Below the pieces are notes generated by a model. That model was not told the DNA's origin. It worked only from the letters and a program-made list of their open reading frames with translations, and ran no database searches. From Artemia franciscana (lineage: Eukaryota; Arthropoda; Branchiopoda; Anostraca; Artemiidae), in the NCBI RefSeq assembly GCF_032884065.1, contig NW_027063379.1, positions 620,001-684,000 of the forward strand: a stretch of 64,000 nt of DNA, in the 5' to 3' direction. The translations under genes were made by a program, and so were the position numbers. Shown here one piece after another: positions 54,561-64,000 of the stretch. Position 1 is the stretch's first letter; each line of letters begins with the position of its first letter.

Positions 54561-54600
54561 TAAAACAGTTGCTCTACCATTGAACTATAAATGGAATAGA
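54561..54600 (-). other. tRNA-like half with A box, next to family A
   Basis: On the minus strand TATAGTTCAATGGTAGAGCA fits a tRNA D arm: the stem GTTC/GAGC pairs (one G-U) around an AATGGTA loop, and TAGTTCAATGG fits the pol III A-box pattern TRGYNNARNNG. ACTGTT-TTATCA-AACAGT could form an anticodon-like stem, but it runs into the start of family A. There is no convincing T arm, so this is a tRNA relic at most. Confidence 0.4.
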
Positions 54601-54630
54601 AATTCAACAAGTCTATCCGGCTCTGAGTTT

Positions 54631-54886
54631 TCTTTTGCTAGCAGCCTTACTTACCTAGGCATGCCTATTGGAGAAAACTTGAAAGAAACTGTAAACCTGG
54701 CAATCAAAAGTTATGCCAGTCAGATCCGGGCTGCGTAGGCCTCTCTGACTTCAAACGTTTCGCATCTAAATAGAGTGCACCGTTCTCACGTATATAATAG
54801 CCTAACGGTTCATCACTTACTTGCCCTTACGCCTGTTTGGTCTATCCTTAATTGTGGCAAAAGAAATCAAGTTCATCTCCTTTACT
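54631..54886 (+). repeat. Duplicated segment, copy 1 (empty site)
   Basis: TCTTTTGCTAGCAGCCTTAC, AACTGTAAACCTGGCAATC, TCCGGGCTGCGTA, then TAAATAGAGTGCACCGTTC and ACTTGCCCTTACGCCTG. The same order occurs in copy 2, where a family A element interrupts it. Copy 1 reads straight through (CGCATCTAAATAGAG at 54771-54785). Confidence 0.9.
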
Positions 54887-54908
54887 ATTGCTTTTCTTTT
54901 ACTTTTTT

Positions 54909-55048
54909 CTTTTGCTAGCAGCCTTACTTACCTGGGTATGCCTATCGGAGCAAACCTTTAACCTAACCTAAACTGTAAACCTGGCAATCAAAAGTTATCC
55001 CAGTCAAATCCGGGCTGCGTATGCCTCTCTGGCTTCAAACGTTGCGTA
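54909..55048 (+). repeat. Duplicated segment, copy 2, left part
   Basis: Matches 54631-54775 at roughly 90%, with a small TTAACCTAACCTAA insertion near 54960. It stops at the family A start. Confidence 0.9.
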
Positions 55049-56573
55049 TCAAACAGTTCGTGGTAACGAACTGTAGTAAGGAGCGACCCGGCTCAATAGT
55101 AACCAAAACTCTAAAAAATGGAGCTACATCAAAAGAATCGCATTTTAATGCTGGTTTTAAATATATAAGTTTCATCAAGTTTAGTCTTACCCATCAAAAG
55201 TTACGAGCCTGAGAAAATTTGCGTTATTTTAGAAAATAGGGGGAAACGCCCCCTAAAAGTCATAGAATCTTAACGAAAATCACACTATCAGATTCAGCAT
55301 ATCAGAGGACCCTACTGTAGAAGTTTCAAGCTCCTATCTACAAAAATGTGGAATTTTGCATTTTTTGCCAGAAGACAGATCACAGATGCGTGTTTATTTG
55401 TTTTTTTGTTTTTTTGTTTGTTTTTTTTTTCTTTTTCCCAGGGGTGATCGTATCGACCCAGTTGTCCTAGAATGTTGAAAGAGGCCTCATTCTAACGGAA
55501 ATGAAAAGTTCTAGTGCCCTTTTTAAGTGACCAAAAAAATTGGAGGGCACCAAGGCCCCCTCTCACGCTAATTATTTTCCCAAAGTCAACGGATCAAAAT
55601 TCTGAGATAGCCATTTTATTCAACGTAGTCGAATAACCTTATAACTATGTCTTTGGGGACGAGTTACTCCCCCACAGTCCCCGTGGGAGGGGCAACAAGT
55701 TACAAACTTTGACATGTGCTTACATATAGTAATGGTTATTTGGAAGTATACACGCGTTTTCAGGAGGATTTTTTGGTTTGGGGGAGGGGTTGAGAAGAGG
55801 GGGATATGCTGGGGGAACTTTCCTTCGAGAATTTGTAATGGGAGAAGAAAATTTCCATGAAGGGAGGGCAGGATTTAGGCTACAAGCATTATTTAAAAAA
55901 AAAACAATTAAAAATAAAAGTGAAAAAGCTTTTTCAGCTGGAAGTAAGGAACAGCAATAAAACTTAAAACAAACAGAAATTATTACCTATATGAGGGGCT
56001 CACCTCCTTCTAATACCTCGCTCTTTACGCTAAAGTATTTTCAGTAATTTCAACTACTTATTCTACGGCTTTTGTGATTCAGGGGGTCATTCTTAATGAA
56101 TTGGGATAAAATTTAAGCTTTAGTGTAAAGAGCGAGGTACTGACGATGGGGCGAATCCCCTCATATATGTAATAAAAACATGAGAATACAAAAGTTCTTT
56201 ACGTAAGCTAATTTATAAGTTACGTAAATCTTTTACCAATAAAAAGATTCGTAAAAAATTAAAAGTTCTAGTTGCCTTTTTAATTAACCAAAAAATCGGG
56301 GGGCAACTAGGCTTCGTCCCCCGCTCTTTTTTTCTCAAAATCATTCGATCAAAATTATGAGGCTGCTTCCTCATCAACGCCCCGCTCTTTACGCTAAAGT
56401 TTTTTACTGTTTTAAAAAGAAAAATTGAGAGAAAGAGTCAAACTTTAGCGAAAAGAGCGGGGCGTTGATGAGGAAGCAGCCTCTTTCATATACGAAGTAA
56501 TTTCTGTGCGTTTTAAGTTTTAATGTCGCTCCTTACTTTCAGTTAAAAAAACTTGTTTTTTTTTTATATTTAA
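55049..56573 (+). mobile_element. Family A element with clean ends and empty site
   Basis: Begins TCAAACAGTTCGTGGTAACG and ends ACTTGTTTTTTTTTTATATTTAA. Left flank GCGTA and right flank TCTAAGTAGAG join to match copy 1 (GCATCTAAATAGAG). Apart from an ambiguous TC (or ATC) there is no target duplication, and the insertion lies between A and T. Internal parts: palindrome CAGTTCGT..ACGAACTG near the start, T-rich tract 55392-55440, TGGGGACGAGTTACTCCC block, inverted CTTTACGCTAAAG pairs, and a terminal stem (56363-56404 with 56442-56482) with one mismatch in about 41 bp. Non-coding. Confidence 0.9.
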
Positions 56574-56696
56574 TCTAAGTAGAGTTCACCGTTCTCACTT
56601 ATATAATAGCCTAACGGTTCGTCACTTACTTGCTCTTGCTCCTGTTTGGTCTTTACTTAATTGTGGCAAAAGAAAGCAAGTTCATTTCCTTTACTT
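56574..56696 (+). repeat. Duplicated segment, copy 2, right part
   Basis: TAAGTAGAGTTCACCGTTCTC through TTGTGGCAAAAGAAAGCAAG matches 54777-54886. Confidence 0.9.
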
Positions 56697-56950
56697 TAAA
56701 TTTCCAAAGTATTTAATGAAACTTTCTACTTGGACAAGAAAGCGTATTTGTGATTTCACTACCGAATACAAGAAGTAATTCCATCTTTGGTAATTTCTGT
56801 TTATCCCTTGTTTGTAGTTGTCAAAGTGTGTTTTTATTTCTGTTGTCTCTTTTTTTTTGTCTTTTCTTGACTTTGACTCTATCTTTTTCTGGCCTTTCTG
56901 CCCAGTTTTTTTTGTGACGGGTTATAAACAAAATGATGACGATGATGATA
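56697..56950. other. Unassigned spacer
   Basis: A short GATGAC triplet-like run lies at 56935-56950; nothing else is recognised. Confidence 0.4.
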
Positions 56951-57380
56951 CGTAAACAATGGACAAAGTTCATAACTTGCAACCCTTCCGCCGGGGACTG
57001 TGGGGGATTAAGTCGTCCTCAAATACGTATTTATTAAGTTTTTAACTATGCTAAGCAAAATGGCCATCTCAAAATTTTGATCTGGTTACTTTGGGAAAAC
57101 AATAAGTGCAGGAGGGGGCCTTGCCCTTCATTATTTTGTTCGCTTAAAAGGGCACTAGAACTTTTAATTTCCGTTAGAATGAGCCCTCTTGCGACATTCT
57201 TGGACCACAGAGTCGATACGATAACCCCTGATAAACAAAAAACAAAAAAAAACACGCATCAGTGATCTTTCTTCTGGCAAAAATGCAAAATTTCATATTT
57301 TTGCAGATAAGAGCTTGAAACTTTAACAGCAGGGTTCTCTGACCCGCTGAATCTGATGGTGTGATTTTAATTAAAATTCA
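56951..57380 (-). mobile_element. Family A fragment, minus strand
   Basis: Central part only: CAATGGACAAAGTTCATAAC, GACTGTGGGGGATTAAGTCG, AAAATTTTGATCTGGTTAC, an A-rich tract near 57235 and GCTGAATCTGATGGTGTG. Both ends are missing. Confidence 0.75.
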
Positions 57381-58754
57381 AATCCCCCTTCCACTTCCTT
57401 CAACTCCCGTGCCCATGATAGAAGGCTAAATATCGCAGTTTAACTACGCTCTATTCCAGCAGCCACGAGCACGGCGTCATTCAGTTGCATGTAATTTAAA
57501 ATTGCCATCTTAACAAATCAAAAAGGCCTTTAACTTGCCATTGTTGAAACCTTATACAGGAAAATTACACCCCCCCCCCCCCCCTCACTGAACAACAAGG
57601 AAAAATCACTTTTTGGCACGGACATCAGTGATATGTCCTCTTATCTTTAATATCATTATCAGGGCACTGGAACATCATAGAGCTGTTTAAGGACTCTTAA
57701 AAGCTAATTCTCTAAATATTTCGGTCAAGATCTCCGCTTGACCGTCCTCACTGCAAAATGAACTGATAAAAATATAAAAAAAAAACCTTAAAACAAAACA
57801 CAAAACTAAAACATGATGACCCTTTATCAGTAACGGTGAAGGGGGTAACTCTTTCACCTAGGGCACTGGAAAATCATAGAGCTATCTAAAGACTCTTCAA
57901 GGCTAGTTCTTGTATCTTATTTTTTTAGACCTAAAATTCAATTAGGCAGTCATAAAATGTGACACGGTACACTAAGAGCACAATTCGGGTGATAGTTTTG
58001 GAATGTAAAGGCTGGGCCAGACACATGGACATTGTAGAGTTTGATTTTGGCTCATTTATAAACTAACTTTTACATTCAATTGCTCTTTATGAGTCTGAAT
58101 TAATAAGGCAAACATAAAGTGCCATATGGCACCCAAAAATGCAGTTTGGGTTGTTTTTTATTTATTTTTTTTTTAAAAAGGGTATCGTCCAAGTAACTTT
58201 TTCTTAAAATCATTAAGGAGCAACTGCCATCCCTCTTGCCCACTTCCAAACGACATCACTGTCGGCACAAATTGTCTGTAATGGTTAAACATATCCAGGA
58301 AGAATTCAATGAAGACAAACATATTGACAAAATTTTATTGCATCAATTTGAGAAGCCATGAAAAGAACTGAAAATCTGTATTTTCTCATTGGCATAAACT
58401 TAAAAGAATTTAAGACTGGATAAAAAGAATTCTGTTTTCTCGGCCTATAAACCCCAAAAATGAACACAGCAAATCTATACCAGTAAATTTGTTTCCAAAG
58501 TGCGTATCATCAATGAGGTTTAATTTTATCTTGTTTTCATCCCTCTATAATTTCTGTGTGACGAAGACTATTTTTTTTTTTGTTACAATACGACGCCATT
58601 CTTCTTTCAAAATTAGTTATAATCTTTTGGATCCTCTTGGTAGTTTACAAACTCCATAATGTCTTAAGCCAGTTTGAAAAAAAGTGTTCTATCTTGGGAA
58701 GTTACAAGTAACTAAATTTTCTTCAAAATTTTTGTTTTACAGTAGATTTCGCCA
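57381..58754. other. Unassigned sequence with a local duplication
   Basis: GGCACTGGAACATCATAGAGC (57662-57712) recurs as GGCACTGGAAAATCATAGAGC (57860-57912), each followed by a CTCTTNAANGCTANTTCT block. A perfect 8-bp hairpin (CGGTCAAG / CTTGACCG) lies at 57721-57743. A 16-base C-run lies near 57571. No gene is seen. Confidence 0.5.
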
Positions 58755-58912
58755 AGTCTCCATGGCTAGTAAGTAGGGCCTGCTCTAAAATATAGGTGAC
58801 ACCGTACGGCACTAGAAACAAAGAATTGCTTGGGCGGGAGGCATGGAACAGAGTTGCCTACTGGACACTTTTTATGTCAAAGGGAGACATTCTCATGTGC
58901 TTGGTCACAATG
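58755..58912 (-). repeat. Dispersed repeat G, copy 2
   Basis: Complement of 52040-52195. The minus-strand frame of 91 codons that starts upstream (to 59133) runs into it; no domain is recognised. Confidence 0.75.
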
Positions 58913-59310
58913 ACACAAAAGGGCAAAAAAGTGACATAAAATGCCAAAACAAGCCATATTTTGACAATTGATGACACGAAATGAAATACTTTCCAACTAG
59001 CCATTTTGGTGAAATGACAAAAAATGCAATTTTGGCGAAATACAATTTTAACCGAAGTCTTGCTTTTTCTAGGTATATTCCTTTTGAACCTGCTGGTTTT
59101 GCCAGAGATGTCGTAAGAAAATGATTTTCTCACAACTAAGGGATTTACAATGTTTGTATGAAATTTATGCTTTCACACTGTCATTTTGCATGAATGATGA
59201 AAAATTGTTTTTTTTTTCATTGTATTTGGGGTTAACTAAAAGAGATTTAGATCTCTTGGTTTAGAAGAAGGAGGTTTTGAAGAAGGAACTAAAAGAAGTT
59301 TAGATGGAAG
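58913..59310. other. Unassigned sequence
   Basis: AT-rich. ATTTTGGCGAAATACAA/ATTTTGGTGAAATGAC is a short near-repeat at 59000-59045. Confidence 0.35.
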
Positions 59311-59560
59311 AGGTTGGATTTAGATCTCCATGGATATGGTTTCTCCAAAGTTGTTTTTCCAATGGAGTCTCCACAGATATTGTTTTCAGTTGTTTTTTCA
59401 AATAGATCTCCAAAAATTTTGTTTTTCCAAAGTTAAAGAACTCAAAAAATATTTTTCTCCTATTACATCTCCATAGATTTTGCTTCTCAAAAGTTGATTT
59501 TCAAATTAGATCTCCACATGTCTTGTTTCTTCAAAGTTATTTTTCAAATAATTTCATAGT
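59311..59560 (+). repeat. Degenerate minisatellite, about 45 bp
   Basis: GATCTCCATGGATATGGTTTC, GAGTCTCCACAGATATTG, GATCTCCAAAAATTTTG, CATCTCCATAGATTTTGC and GATCTCCACATGTCTTG begin units at about 59315, 59362, 59404, 59465 and 59510. Each is followed by CAAAGTTGTTTTTCAAAT-like sequence. Confidence 0.85.
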
Positions 59561-59736
59561 TTTTCAGTAACCATTCAATATTTAGAGCAATAGCACCTCT
59601 TTTGGACTCATTGAAAGTTTTTTGTTTTGTTTTTTATACAATAATGCGCATTAGAAAAGTGTAAACGGGATTACTGTAAAACTTGTCAGACTGTTTTTTT
59701 CAAGACTTCAACATTTCACTGTGACACTATTATGAA
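59561..59736. other. Spacer
   Basis: Nothing is recognised. Confidence 0.35.
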
Positions 59737-61191
59737 TCAAACAGTTTGTGATAACGAACTGTAGTAAGGAGCGACCCGGCTCAATAGTAGCTAAAACTCT
59801 ACAAAATGGAATTTTGATACCAATAGCTACATCAAAAGAATCACATTTTGTTGCTGATTTTAAATATATTACCCATCAAATATATTCCCCATCATTTCCT
59901 CTTACCCATCAAAAGTTACGAGCCTGAGAAAATTTTCCTTATTTTAGAAAATAGGGGGAAACACCCCTTAAAATTCATAGAATCTCAACGAAAATCACAC
60001 CATCAGATTCGGCGTATCAAAGAATCCTGTTGTAGAAGTTTCAAGCTCCTATCTACAAAAATGTGGAATTTTGTATTTTTGCCAGAAGACAGATCACGGA
60101 TGCGTGTTTATTTGTTTGTTTGTTTGTTGTTTTTTTTTTTTTTTGCAGGGGTGATTGTACTGACCCAGTGGTCCAAGAATCTTGCGAGAGGGCTCATTCT
60201 AATGGAAATGAAAAGTTCTAGTGCCTTTTTTCAGTGAACAAAAAATTGAAGGGCACCTAGGCCCCCTCCCACGCTAATTATTTTTCAAAAGTCAACGGAT
60301 CAAAATTCTGAGATAGCCCTTTTATTCACCGTAGTCGAAAAACGTTATAAATATGTCTTTGGGGACGACTTACTCCCCCACAGTCCCCGTGGGAAGGGCT
60401 ACAAGTTACAAACTTCGACAAGTGCTTACATATATTAATGCTTATTGGGAAGTGTACAGACGTTTTCAGGGGGTTTTTTGGTTGGGGGGAGGGGTTGACA
60501 AGAGGGGGAACTTTCCATCGAGGAATTTCTCATGGGGGAAGAAAATTTCCGTGAAGGGAGCGCAGGATTTTCTAGCACTATTAAAAAAAAAATCAAAAAA
60601 TAAATTAGAAAAGTTTTTTCAACTTGTAGTAAGGAGCAGCATTAAAACTTAAAACGAACAAAAATTATTACGCATATGAGGGGCTCACCACATCCTAATA
60701 CCTTGCTATTTACGCTAAAGTATTTTTAGTAATTTCAACTATTTATTATACGGCTTGTGTGATTCAGGGGTCATTCTTAATGCATTGGGACAAAATTTAA
60801 TCTTTAGTGTAAAGAGCAAGGTACTGACGAGGGGGTGAACCCCTCATATATGTAATAAATACATGAAATTACAAAATTTCGTTACGTGAGCTAATTTATA
60901 AGTTACGTTTATCTTTTACTAATAAAAACATTCGTAAAAAATTAAAAGTTCTAGTTGCCTTCTTAAGTAACCAAAAAATCGCAGGGCAACTAGGCTTCCT
61001 CCACCGTTCCTTTTTTTCTCAAACTCATTCGACCAAAACTATGAGAAAGCCATTTAGCCAAAAAAAAAAAACTTGCAAATTTCGTGTTAATTATTCCTCT
61101 GCAGAGAGCCAAAATCAAAACATGCATTGATTTAAAAACGTTCAGAAATTAAGTAAAAAAACAAGTTTTTTTAGCTGAAAGTAAGGAGCGA
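59737..61191 (+). mobile_element. Family A element, nearly complete
   Basis: TCAAACAGTTTGTGATAACG start (palindrome weakened), AGGAGCGACCCGGCTCAATAG, T-rich tract 60110-60145, GGGGACGACTTACTCCC block, inverted CTATTTACGCTAAAG / CTTTAGTGTAAAGAGC pair and TTAGCTGAAAGTAAGGAGCG end at 61191 without the final palindrome. The preceding base is A. Confidence 0.88.
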
Positions 61192-62009
61192 CATATTTAT
61201 ATTATACCGTTTTAAGGCAGGATGGACTCTCAAAGAACCTTCCTATACCTCCCATGTTAAACAGTTGGAGTTTGCCTGGCGTTTCTGAATTAGTGATTTT
61301 GGCGGTTTTATGTCAATAGAAGTAAAAAAAATCTGGTGAATATTTTGGCCTAATCGAATCTTAAAGCAGACAATTATTTTTTTTATAATTCCAAAATAAT
61401 TATAAAACCTGTTTCGGGTTTACATTCTAGATTGCTATGCTTGACATTGTTGTTGTGGGGTATCAAAAAATAGAACAAAAAATTTTCTATTCAACAATCA
61501 GAATCTTATTTCTATAATATATATCTCCTGGCTGCAGTCCCTTCAAATACTTTACATATTTGTGTTCCGAAATCAAAAATTCCACTCAAAAGGTTAGATT
61601 TAGCTGTAATCGGAGCATCTAAGAATGCATAAATTACAATCGGAGGTGGATCTCCGAGGTTTGAAGCAAATTCTATTTCCTATAGCATTGAATACGCAAC
61701 GAGATTTTCTCCTTTCTCATTGGCTTAATTGCTCTCTTGAGGGTTGTACCAGAATATTTGAATACTGTTGAATATTACGACCGGATTTAAAGGGAATTTA
61801 AATTTTTTTTTCACATGTCTAATTGGTAACAGCTGACCATTGAAATTTGTTTGGTTACAAGTCAGATAACAGTTTAGCATTTGGATTTTCACAATGGGCA
61901 GAAAAAAAATAAGAACAAATAAAGGATGGGAAAAACCTGAGACATTGGTAAGTTCTATTCCAACGTTATTGTAGATTATATTACTTTTATTCATGTACAA
62001 GTTACATTT
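61192..62009. other. Unassigned, possible 5' part of the Mutator/YqaJ element
   Basis: Mostly AT-rich. A plus-strand start at 61894 (MGRKKIRTNKGWEKPETL) is followed exactly after 18 codons by GTAAGT, a consensus donor at 61948. It could be a first exon, but nothing links it to the downstream frame except position. The minus-strand frame at 61725-62000 has no domain. Confidence 0.25.
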
Positions 62010-62941
62010 TCAAACAGTTCGTGGTAAAGAGTAAGTAAGGAGCGAAGGGGCTCAATAGTAACCAAAACTCTAAAAAACGAAGTTTTGATACAAATAGCTA
62101 CATCAAAAGAATACCATTTTAATGCTGATTTTAAATATATAAGTTTCATCAAGTTTAGTTATACCGGTCAAAAGTTACGAGCCTGAGAAAATGTGCTTTA
62201 TTTTAGAAAATAGGTGGAAATACCCTCTAAAAGTCACATAATCTTAACAAAATCACACCATCAGAGTCAGCGTATCCGAGAACCCTACTGTAGAAGTTTC
62301 AAGCCCCTATCATAAAAAACGTGGAATTTTGTATTTTTGCCGGAAGACAGATAACGGGTGCGTATTTTTTGTTTTTTCTTTGTTGTTTTTTTCCTCAGGG
62401 GTGATTGTATCGACCTAGTTGTCCTAGAATGTCGCAAGAGGGTTCATTCTAACGTAAATTAAAAGTTCTAGTGTCCTTTTAAGTGACCGAAAAACTGGAG
62501 GGCACCGAGGCCCCCTCCAACGCACATTTTTCTCCAAGGTCACCGGATCAAAATCTTGAGATAACCATTCTGTTTAACTCAGTCAAAAACCTAATAAATA
62601 TGTCTTTGGGGATGACTAAATCCACCTCAGTTCCCGGGGGAGGGGCGGCAACTTATAAACTTAGACCATTGTTTACACATAGTAGTTGTTAATTATGAAG
62701 TGTACAGACGTTTTCAGGGGGACTTTTTTGTGTTGGGATTAGGGTGGGTCGAGGGGGGGGGGCAGGTTACGTGGGAGGATCTTTCCATGGAGGAATTTTT
62801 CATGAGGGAAGAGAATTTCCATGAAGGGGTCGCAGGATTTTCTAGCATCATTTATAAAAAGACAATGAGAAAATATTCTTTTTCATCTGGAAGTAATGAT
62901 CAACATTAAAACTTAAAACGAGCATACAATATTACTTAACC
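62010..62941 (+). mobile_element. Family A element inserted in a Mutator/YqaJ transposon
   Basis: TCAAACAGTTCGTGGTAAAG start, T-rich tract 62365-62393, CTTTGGGGATGACTAAATCC block and AACATTAAAACTTAAAACGAGC near the end. It stops at about 62941, directly where transposase coding sequence begins. Confidence 0.85.
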
Positions 62942-64000
62942 GACATTCTTGTTGAAGGTTTTCGCAAAAAGTGAAGCCATGCATAGCCTTCAGTATTTAC
63001 AATACATTGGAGACGGCGATTCTAGTGTTTTTTACAAGCTAAGACAAAGTGTTCCATACGGATCATATATCCAAAAAGAAGAATGTGCGAATCACGTGAC
63101 CAAGAACTATACAAAATACCTCCATAATGTTGTGAAGACAAAAAAAGGGATGCCCAGCAAATTTCTATCAAATGACATAATTCTAAAGCTAACCAAAAAT
63201 CTACGAGGTGCAATAAAAAAGAACTCGGCTGATGGTGGGTCTGCCGAAAATCTAAGACAACTCTTACGAAGAGGCACAGAGCATGTGTTTGGTAATCATA
63301 AACAGTGTGATTCTGGCTGTGCCAAAAACAATGGGGTCTTAGAAACTGTGGAGAACCGCTATAATAACCTTCCGAAAACTATTTTGGAGGATGTAAAAGC
63401 TGGCGTGGAAAATATTTGTAAAAAAGCGGACTTATTAAGAAACGATGCAACGACCAATCTTGCCGAGAATTATATGTCTGTTGCAGTGAAATTCGTCGGC
63501 GGAAAACAAATAAGCCGCTCGAAACGTTGGTCATACCATGCTAGGATAAGTGGAGCAAGCCTATCCTACTCCTTGGGCCCAAAATGGCAATCTTCTACAT
63601 GGAAAAAAACATTTGGGCTACAGTCCTTGCAAAATAACAAAAGAATACACGGTGAAAACTTCTAATCTTTGGAAACGGACAAAAACAAATAAGAAAAGAT
63701 ATTACGCAACCATGGGTGGGAGATTTCTGGCCAAAAAGAAAGAGAATCAGAGTTTGCCTAAAGGCGATCAAAATTACGGACCAAATTGCAACAAGCCTGA
63801 TATGAATACAGAGGAATTTGAAATCGCAAAGGCTGATTATGTTGCAAAAAATATGAATCTGGATTAAGCCAAACTGCAGAAGATCTACGTAAACACAAAG
63901 GGGCAAAATGATAACTGGATATCTGAGAGGAGCAAAAGGATTACTGCCACTTATTTTCATAGATATGCTTCTCGAAAAAATACTCTAACCGCACCCATAG
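62942..64000 (+). pseudogene. Mutator-like transposase with YqaJ-type nuclease start (broken, runs off edge)
   Basis: The frame reads LVEGFRK, then SEAMHSLQYLQYIGDGDSS; IGDGDSSV followed by ECANHVTKNY is the hallmark of the Mutator-like domain found in arthropod proteins that also carry a YqaJ nuclease. AENYMSVAVKFVGGKQI fits the later part of that domain. A further stretch (WISERSKRITATYFHRYASR, 63916 onward) fits the start of YqaJ (WxxxRxxRITASxFG). Breaks visible: an A-run shift near 62962, a 1-base insertion near 63616 and a TAA at 63865-63867. The N-terminus is cut by the family A insertion and the C-terminus lies outside the window. The protein would be a transposase-like enzyme; the role of YqaJ in these elements is not known to me. 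Confidence 0.65.

Noticed and set aside
54545-54600. Functional tRNA gene
   Set aside because: Only the D arm and a possible anticodon stem are present; no T arm or acceptor pairing.
58858-59133. 91-codon minus-strand frame
   Set aside because: Its end lies in repeat G and the rest shows no domain.
1-64000. LTR retroelement, endogenous virus or Polinton
   Set aside because: No paired long terminal direct repeats, protease, integrase, capsid or envelope signature was found.

Overview
The window is 64 kb of AT-rich eukaryotic DNA made almost entirely of mobile elements and their decay products. Nothing in it is bacterial: there are no operons or ribosome-binding sites, and the only long reading frames belong to transposable elements. 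The element mix is a LINE with a RNase H domain, a BED-finger hAT transposon, a Penelope-like fragment, a Mutator/YqaJ transposon and helentron-like repeats with internal T-rich tracts. That mix fits an arthropod, and a brine-shrimp-like crustacean is my guess, but this is an inference from the repeat content and the window holds no marker gene that settles it. I saw no LTR retroelement, endogenous virus, Polinton, rRNA gene or CRISPR array.

The centrepiece is a three-level nest at 6.7-18.3 kb. A dispersed repeat (6658-7718, continuing at 18162) was entered by a 10.4-kb hAT DNA transposon (7719-18161) with perfect 12-bp terminal inverted repeats and a perfect 8-bp target duplication. The hAT was then entered by a 5.7-kb I-like LINE (8050-13740) with a perfect 18-bp target duplication. 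A second copy of the outer repeat at 21.0-22.2 kb preserves the empty hAT site. The LINE keeps an intact ORF1. Its ORF2 (endonuclease, reverse transcriptase, RNase H) has one stop and two frameshifts. The hAT transposase has one stop and one frameshift.

Around the nest lie several repeat families. (A) A roughly 1-2 kb helentron-like element starts with TC and a small palindrome, carries an internal T-rich tract and ends in a large palindrome; there are about ten copies in both orientations. (C) A roughly 420-bp foldback element is present in several copies. (D) A repeat of roughly 289-bp units appears to be the 3' UTR of a LINE whose RT remnant is at 3.8-4.5 kb. (E) A tandem array lies at 18.6-21.0 kb. 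(F) A block is shared between 23, 33 and 45 kb. There are also GGGGTATTTTCC-type minisatellites, a 1.07-kb TIR element with a 6-bp target duplication (48.2-49.3 kb), a small hAT MITE (47.7 kb), a Penelope-like GIY-YIG fragment (35.8-36.3 kb), a decayed hAT C-terminus (52.9 kb), an RT scrap inside a palindrome (26.1-26.3 kb), and the start of a Mutator/YqaJ transposon running off the right edge (62.9-64 kb).

Host coding content is minimal. Two short candidate exons (25.0 and 51.6 kb) rest only on an open frame plus an upstream acceptor. Long stretches at 31.1-32.0, 33.8-35.8, 36.3-38.2, 39.3-41.6, 49.6-50.6 and 57.4-58.7 kb hold nothing I can name.
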